Below, one piece after another: positions 61,901 through 64,000 of a stretch of DNA of 64,000 nucleotides. The position numbers were made by a program, and so were the translations under genes. This DNA is from Verrucomicrobiota bacterium. GTDB lineage: Bacteria; Verrucomicrobiota; Verrucomicrobiia; Limisphaerales; J093. The notes under the pieces were generated by a model. The model made no database searches, was not told the origin of the DNA, and saw nothing but the letters and a program-made list of their open reading frames with translations. The first letter of the stretch is position 1; every line of letters starts with the position of its first letter. The DNA is taken from NCBI GenBank assembly GCA_016716505.1, contig JADJWF010000003.1:434001-498000 (forward strand), written 5' to 3'.

Positions 61901-62131
61901 CGGACGTTTGGCCTGCCGCTCGGGTTCTCGGCATCCGGTCTCAGCCTTTCCACCAGTGAAATCGTGACTTTTGAGGGCTGGGTAGAGCCGCAGGAGGATT
62001 CGGACTCCGAGGTTTCCGTCACCGTCAGCGAAGGCGGCCCCGAGATTCTGGCGGCCGCACAGGTGCGCGGCGAGGTCCAAGTTGGCGCCCGGCAGCGCTT
62101 TCCGATCAGCGCTACGAGCGGCCGGGATTGA
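58937..62131 (+). CDS. ECF sigma-factor-like domain fused to a large Ala/Pro/Ser-rich region
   Basis: 1064 residues from ATG 58937. Residues 1-85 resemble sigma region 2 ('VELVRRCQRGDSAAWEELVS', 'MKEVAAAVFLDSVRTVAFFG') and about 115-170 sigma region 4 ('LDRLGGPCRDLIVLRYFGNL', 'LAPEFEVSEATLGIRITKCL'). A stretch of about 50 residues with 'LLSYREWRLGQLPPSLQPPD' resembles an anti-sigma tail. One hydrophobic segment (about 253-276, 'AIGAAAGVVTVATGIALVAS') is followed by some 620 residues of low-complexity Ala/Pro/Ser/Thr/Gly sequence and a folded C-terminal part (about 900-1064; 'VREDITRSLRRNLNSPPMPQ', 'GRLVLLDSDGSEFPVVSAAG'). The long frame has no stops, and composition matches a real gene. A membrane-tethered transcription regulator is inferred. 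Confidence 0.75.
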   Translation: MDSSSQVELVRRCQRGDSAAWEELVSPFYAEVGRFIFLLNPAYAETDMKEVAAAVFLDSVRTVAFFGGRNPARVGLFYAALRKAATHHPRRDSRVQNPPQPAGGGNPNGLSAPPAHLALFRALDRLGGPCRDLIVLRYFGNLEVADLAPEFEVSEATLGIRITKCLGTLGGLLALEAPGGGRQAAKEAEDGASAEPITAALLSYREWRLGQLPPSLQPPDSLLPQIRAAVSRSPEARSSVEARRSARFVNPDVLAKAIGAAAGVVTVATGIALVASRTGRDPGAGGGPAHDNRMTDLGPSAMTPPGEETSLNRGTERELEEFLSRLLPVNPPSGPAPIAAGASTANSSAPGLMEPSPNAGASLTSTPSSQPADVTLEAAQAPARSAEAPPSNSSAADLTLATSRVTSQSDPTTPSRSEASSPTVTASTGAGSSQPPWASERAEGTAPAWMLRGAGPVARSALQLRTFAHYGAPPLLENVPATSGRALNSPAFPFGQPDTQVAAGSTTIPAVPSAPREPEPMPPSAGDQLAATKAEPATGPVDDSLAAAADGVVSAARSQPDSGGSPAVGTGVAEFSNQTDWTVEVVAAGPSSKAAEPAPPELTAASPAATAAAASLTGEAAQSGGSGLASSEAGTDVEIAGQPLAPKTERNVETPKQLAATAAATSNPPQENSLVDDSVPKTAPPDSIAIAGEPVRRQEASSPAVPMQLVAVPGPDGRGTREHSADSEASPLARDDTRSRVDSDSAAAFSTSAPNEADAKPAGGLATRPLIGLNLNFRVHVGGKPVGTVGISGSRPFAEPSGTVQANPPPGETVAPEGATLAPTPAAKPMPVADRTQNRNRRVTPLQPLAERSRASRPDPMAAAYRSSSRPYEANQPPVLRVASVRPAAGTANDFLSTDPDEKALAAVNSGMLLETERASAKFVREDITRSLRRNLNSPPMPQVLEEFRFADRAGRLVLLDSDGSEFPVVSAAGEEAFASLASLARTLRTFGLPLGFSASGLSLSTSEIVTFEGWVEPQEDSDSEVSVTVSEGGPEILAAAQVRGEVQVGARQRFPISATSGRD

Positions 62132-62138
62132 GGCCTCG

Positions 62139-62912
62139 TTATCGGGGAGGCGCGGCGCCGGCAACAATCACTTCGACCCGGCGGCTGCGGAGCTGCTCCA
62201 CCAACTCACCGGGCGCTCCCGCGTCGGTGACCACGGCGTGGACTTGCTGGAGGTCGCACACGAAGCCCATTGAGCGGCGCCCGAACTTGGTGTGATCCAG
62301 GCAATAAATCACCCGCTGGGCAGCCCGCATCATCGCCACTTGAATCTCGATCAGCAAGGCGTGCGAGTTGGTGATTCCGTCCATGGTGATGCCGCCAGCC
62401 CCCATCACGGCCACGTCCGCGTGCATCTTCGAGAACGATTCCACGGCCAGCGGCCCCACCAAGACACCCAGCCGCGGATAGAGCACGCCCCCGGACAGTA
62501 CTACCTCGACCTGGCTGGACGCCGCGTAGAGGTTCGCCACCGGCAGGGAATTGGTGATGATCTGGGGCTTCCGTGACTCCAAGTAACGGGCCACGTGATA
62601 CGGCGTGGTGCCAGCGTCAATGATCACACTTTGCCCCGCACCAATCAGTTCCGCGCACGCGCGTCCGATCGCCTCCTTTTCGTCGAGCTGATGTGTGTCC
62701 CGGGCGTTAAACACAAACTCGTCCGAACGCGGATTCACCAGACGGGCGCCGCCATGTGTCCGCCGCACGTTGCCCCCGCCCTCCAGAACCGTCAGATCGC
62801 GGCGAACGGTGGACTGGGAAACTCCCAACTGTTGGGCCAGTTCTTCGAGTGACGCGAATTCGACCCTCTGTAGGTACTCCTCGATCCGTGCTTGGCGTTC
62901 TTCGGCCTGCAT
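62139..62912 (-). CDS. DeoR-family transcriptional regulator of the microcompartment locus
   Basis: 257 residues. N-terminal winged helix: 'RQARIEEYLQRVEFASLEEL', 'AQQLGVSQSTVRRDLTVLEG' with the family's second helix and 'VRRTHGGARL'. The C-terminal sugar-phosphate-binding domain has 'SVIIDAGTTPYHVARYL', 'IITNSLPVANLYAASSQVEV', 'VLSGGVLYPRLGVLVGPLA' and 'MGAGGITMDG'. It is divergent from pduL (85-base gap). In PVC-type microcompartments a DeoR gene commonly accompanies the fucose/rhamnose operon and represses it until a sugar phosphate binds. Convergent with the sigma-fusion gene (seven bases apart). Confidence 0.93.
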   Translation of the reverse strand: MQAEERQARIEEYLQRVEFASLEELAQQLGVSQSTVRRDLTVLEGGGNVRRTHGGARLVNPRSDEFVFNARDTHQLDEKEAIGRACAELIGAGQSVIIDAGTTPYHVARYLESRKPQIITNSLPVANLYAASSQVEVVLSGGVLYPRLGVLVGPLAVESFSKMHADVAVMGAGGITMDGITNSHALLIEIQVAMMRAAQRVIYCLDHTKFGRRSMGFVCDLQQVHAVVTDAGAPGELVEQLRSRRVEVIVAGAAPPR

Positions 62913-62997
62913 GTTGGCAACTTTTTGGAAGATATTGAAAGATTCTGCAAGAAATTTGTTGACGGAAGCGGCGGCTTGTGTTCATTTTCCCCCAGAA
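62913..62997. promoter_or_regulatory. Divergent control region between the DeoR gene and pduL
   Basis: An 85-base A/T-richer gap that must hold promoters for both directions. On the plus strand TTGACG (62959-62964) lies 17 bases before TCATTT (62982-62987), which is a weak promoter pair only 10 bases from the pduL ATG. Several GAAA steps (62937, 62951) could be part of an operator. GTTGGCAAC at 62913-62921 is a small dyad next to the DeoR start. Confidence 0.4.
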
Positions 62998-63675
62998 ATG
63001 ACTCCTCCCGGATCATCTCTGCCCCGTGCCGTGGTCGAACATCTGGTTCGGCAGCTCGTGTACGAGCGATTGGGAAAGCCGCTGCCCCGCGTGGCTTCGG
63101 CACCGAACCCTCTGGTCGTCAACGTCAGCGCGCGCCATTGCCACCTCACTCAAGCGGCGGTGGAGGCGTTGTTTGGAAAGGGGCATCAATTAGGCGTCCA
63201 CAAATGGCTCTACCAGGAAGGCCAGTTCGCCGCCAAAGAGACCGTGACGTTGATTGGTCCCCGGAGCCGAGTGATTTCGAATCTGCGAATTCTGGGTCCC
63301 TGCCGCAGCTTGAACCAGGTGGAACTCGCTTACACCGACTCCATTGCTCTGGGGTTCGAGATTCCCCTTAGGATTTCGGGTGACATCAAGGGCACGCCCG
63401 GCTGCATGTTGATGGGACCGGCCGGTTTTTTTGAGATGAAGGAAGGCGTGATCCGGGCCTTGCGGCATGTTCACATGCACCCGGACGACGCGGCCTTTTA
63501 CGGCGTGAAAGCCGGTGACGCGATGAAACTGCGCATTGGCGGTCCCTGCGCCCTCACGCTGGAGCGCATGCTCTGCCGGGTGGACCCGAGCTTCAAACTG
63601 GAGGTCCACATAGACACCGACGAGGGCAACGCCTGCAACTTGCAGCCAAACACCCCTTGCGAACTGATCAAATAA
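62998..63675 (+). CDS. pduL: Phosphate propanoyltransferase PduL (microcompartment phosphotransacylase)
   Basis: 225 residues from ATG 62998. The N-terminal amphipathic helix 'RAVVEHLVRQLVYERLG' fits an encapsulation peptide that targets the enzyme to the shell lumen. The two PduL beta-barrels follow with zinc ligands in 'NVSARHCHLTQAAVEALFG' (H-x-H), 'RHVHMHPDDAAFYGVKAGD' (H-x-H) and 'LEVHIDTDEGNACNL' (His). The enzyme exchanges CoA of propionyl-CoA or acetyl-CoA with phosphate and so recycles CoA inside the organelle. In PVC microcompartments it follows aldehyde dehydrogenase action on aldehydes from fucose or rhamnose. It is the first gene of the operon in the window. Confidence 0.95.
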   Translation: MTPPGSSLPRAVVEHLVRQLVYERLGKPLPRVASAPNPLVVNVSARHCHLTQAAVEALFGKGHQLGVHKWLYQEGQFAAKETVTLIGPRSRVISNLRILGPCRSLNQVELAYTDSIALGFEIPLRISGDIKGTPGCMLMGPAGFFEMKEGVIRALRHVHMHPDDAAFYGVKAGDAMKLRIGGPCALTLERMLCRVDPSFKLEVHIDTDEGNACNLQPNTPCELIK

Positions 63676-63730
63676 GAAACTGATTCCTCCTCCGTAGCGA
63701 CTCACTCCAGACTCCCAACTCCTGATACTT

Positions 63731-64000
63731 ATGAGCGAAGCACTCGGCATGATCGAAACCAAAGGCTACGTGGGCGCCGTTGAAGCCAGCGACGCGATGG
63801 TCAAGGCGGCCAACGTAACCCTCGTCAAAACCATCCCCATCGGCGGCGGTCTGATCACCGTCCTCGCCAAAGGGGACGTCGGCAGCGTCAAGGCGGCCGT
63901 GGATGCCGGCTCGAAAGCGGCCGCGAAGGTGGGTGAACTCATCAGTTCGCACATCATCGCGCGCCCGCATGAGGACCTGCTCAAGTCGTTCCTGGGCGAA
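63731..64000 (+). CDS. BMC-H microcompartment shell protein (runs off the window)
   Basis: The first 90 residues are visible from ATG 63731: 'SEALGMIETKGYVGAVEASD', 'AMVKAANVTLVKTIPIGGGL', 'ITVLAKGDVGSVKAAVDAGS' and 'AAKVGELISSHIIARPHEDL'. This is a single BMC domain (Pfam00936 type), with the 'GLVEAxDAMxKAA' helix, the pore-loop position 'IGGG' and the usual end 'IxRPHxxL'. Six copies form the hexameric shell tile. Usual length is about 90-100 residues, so it is nearly complete. The spacing of 55 bases after pduL suggests one operon. Confidence 0.95.
   Translation, partial: MSEALGMIETKGYVGAVEASDAMVKAANVTLVKTIPIGGGLITVLAKGDVGSVKAAVDAGSKAAAKVGELISSHIIARPHEDLLKSFLGE

Overview
The window looks like a chromosome segment of a free-living, high-GC member of the Verrucomicrobiota, probably near the Pedosphaera/Limisphaera (Limisphaerales) branch. 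This is inferred from gene content: a PVC-type cytochrome c with membrane-bound dehydrogenase domain, DUF1080 proteins, a kinase/WD40 protein, an Amuc_1100-type pilus operon, secreted proteins ending in a 'YRLESS-DL--W ... YYRI' tail, and the start of a PVC-type bacterial microcompartment locus. No rRNA, tRNA or CRISPR array was seen.

Layout. 1-2327 (-): a Ser/Thr kinase and a WD40 protein in one reading frame, parted by a single in-frame TAA. 2605-9731 (+): a carbohydrate block with a DUF1080 protein, a secreted GH32 fructan-hydrolase relative, a secreted ADP-ribosylglycohydrolase-fold protein, a lipoprotein sugar-binding protein and a sugar ABC ATPase; no permease is present. 9748-21347: a large secreted protein with two N-terminal repeats, a TIM-barrel isomerase-like protein, a PVC cytochrome, a GH127-type arabinofuranosidase relative, a UbiA-family prenyltransferase and a small secreted OB-fold protein. 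21847-25116 (-): a two-component system and a DUF2202 protein, with a copper-box-like dyad upstream of the latter. 25440-26143: a decayed IS630 transposase and a 55-residue membrane protein.

26262-36642 (-): a run of four large exported proteins (beta-propeller-like, two unknowns, subtilisin-like protease) ending at a clear terminator. 36945-37856 (-): a free-standing 5'-3' exonuclease. 37917-44832 (-): a compact pilus-like operon in the order PilM-PilN fusion, Amuc_1100 family, Amuc_1099-like, secretin, then a separate secretin C-terminal piece with its own signal peptide. 45122-48228 (-): exopolysaccharide genes (polyprenyl glycosylphosphotransferase, UDP-glucuronate decarboxylase with a G-run frameshift, methyltransferase). 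48372-50051 (+): rimO. 50362-51392 (-): a decayed IS630 transposase abutting a truncated cas5. 51764-54833 (+): TatD-like hydrolase, a GltD-like oxidoreductase and an FHA protein. 55766-58767 (-): tsf, rpsB and mdh. 58937-62131 (+): an ECF sigma-like domain fused to about 800 residues of low-complexity sequence. 62139-64000: a DeoR regulator divergent from pduL and a BMC-H shell gene that runs off the window.

The most unusual items are the split secretin in the Amuc_1100-type operon, the sigma-factor fusion, the cas5 relic beside an IS630 relic, and the four-gene secreted-protein operon. Every family name here comes from reading translated motifs, not from a database search.
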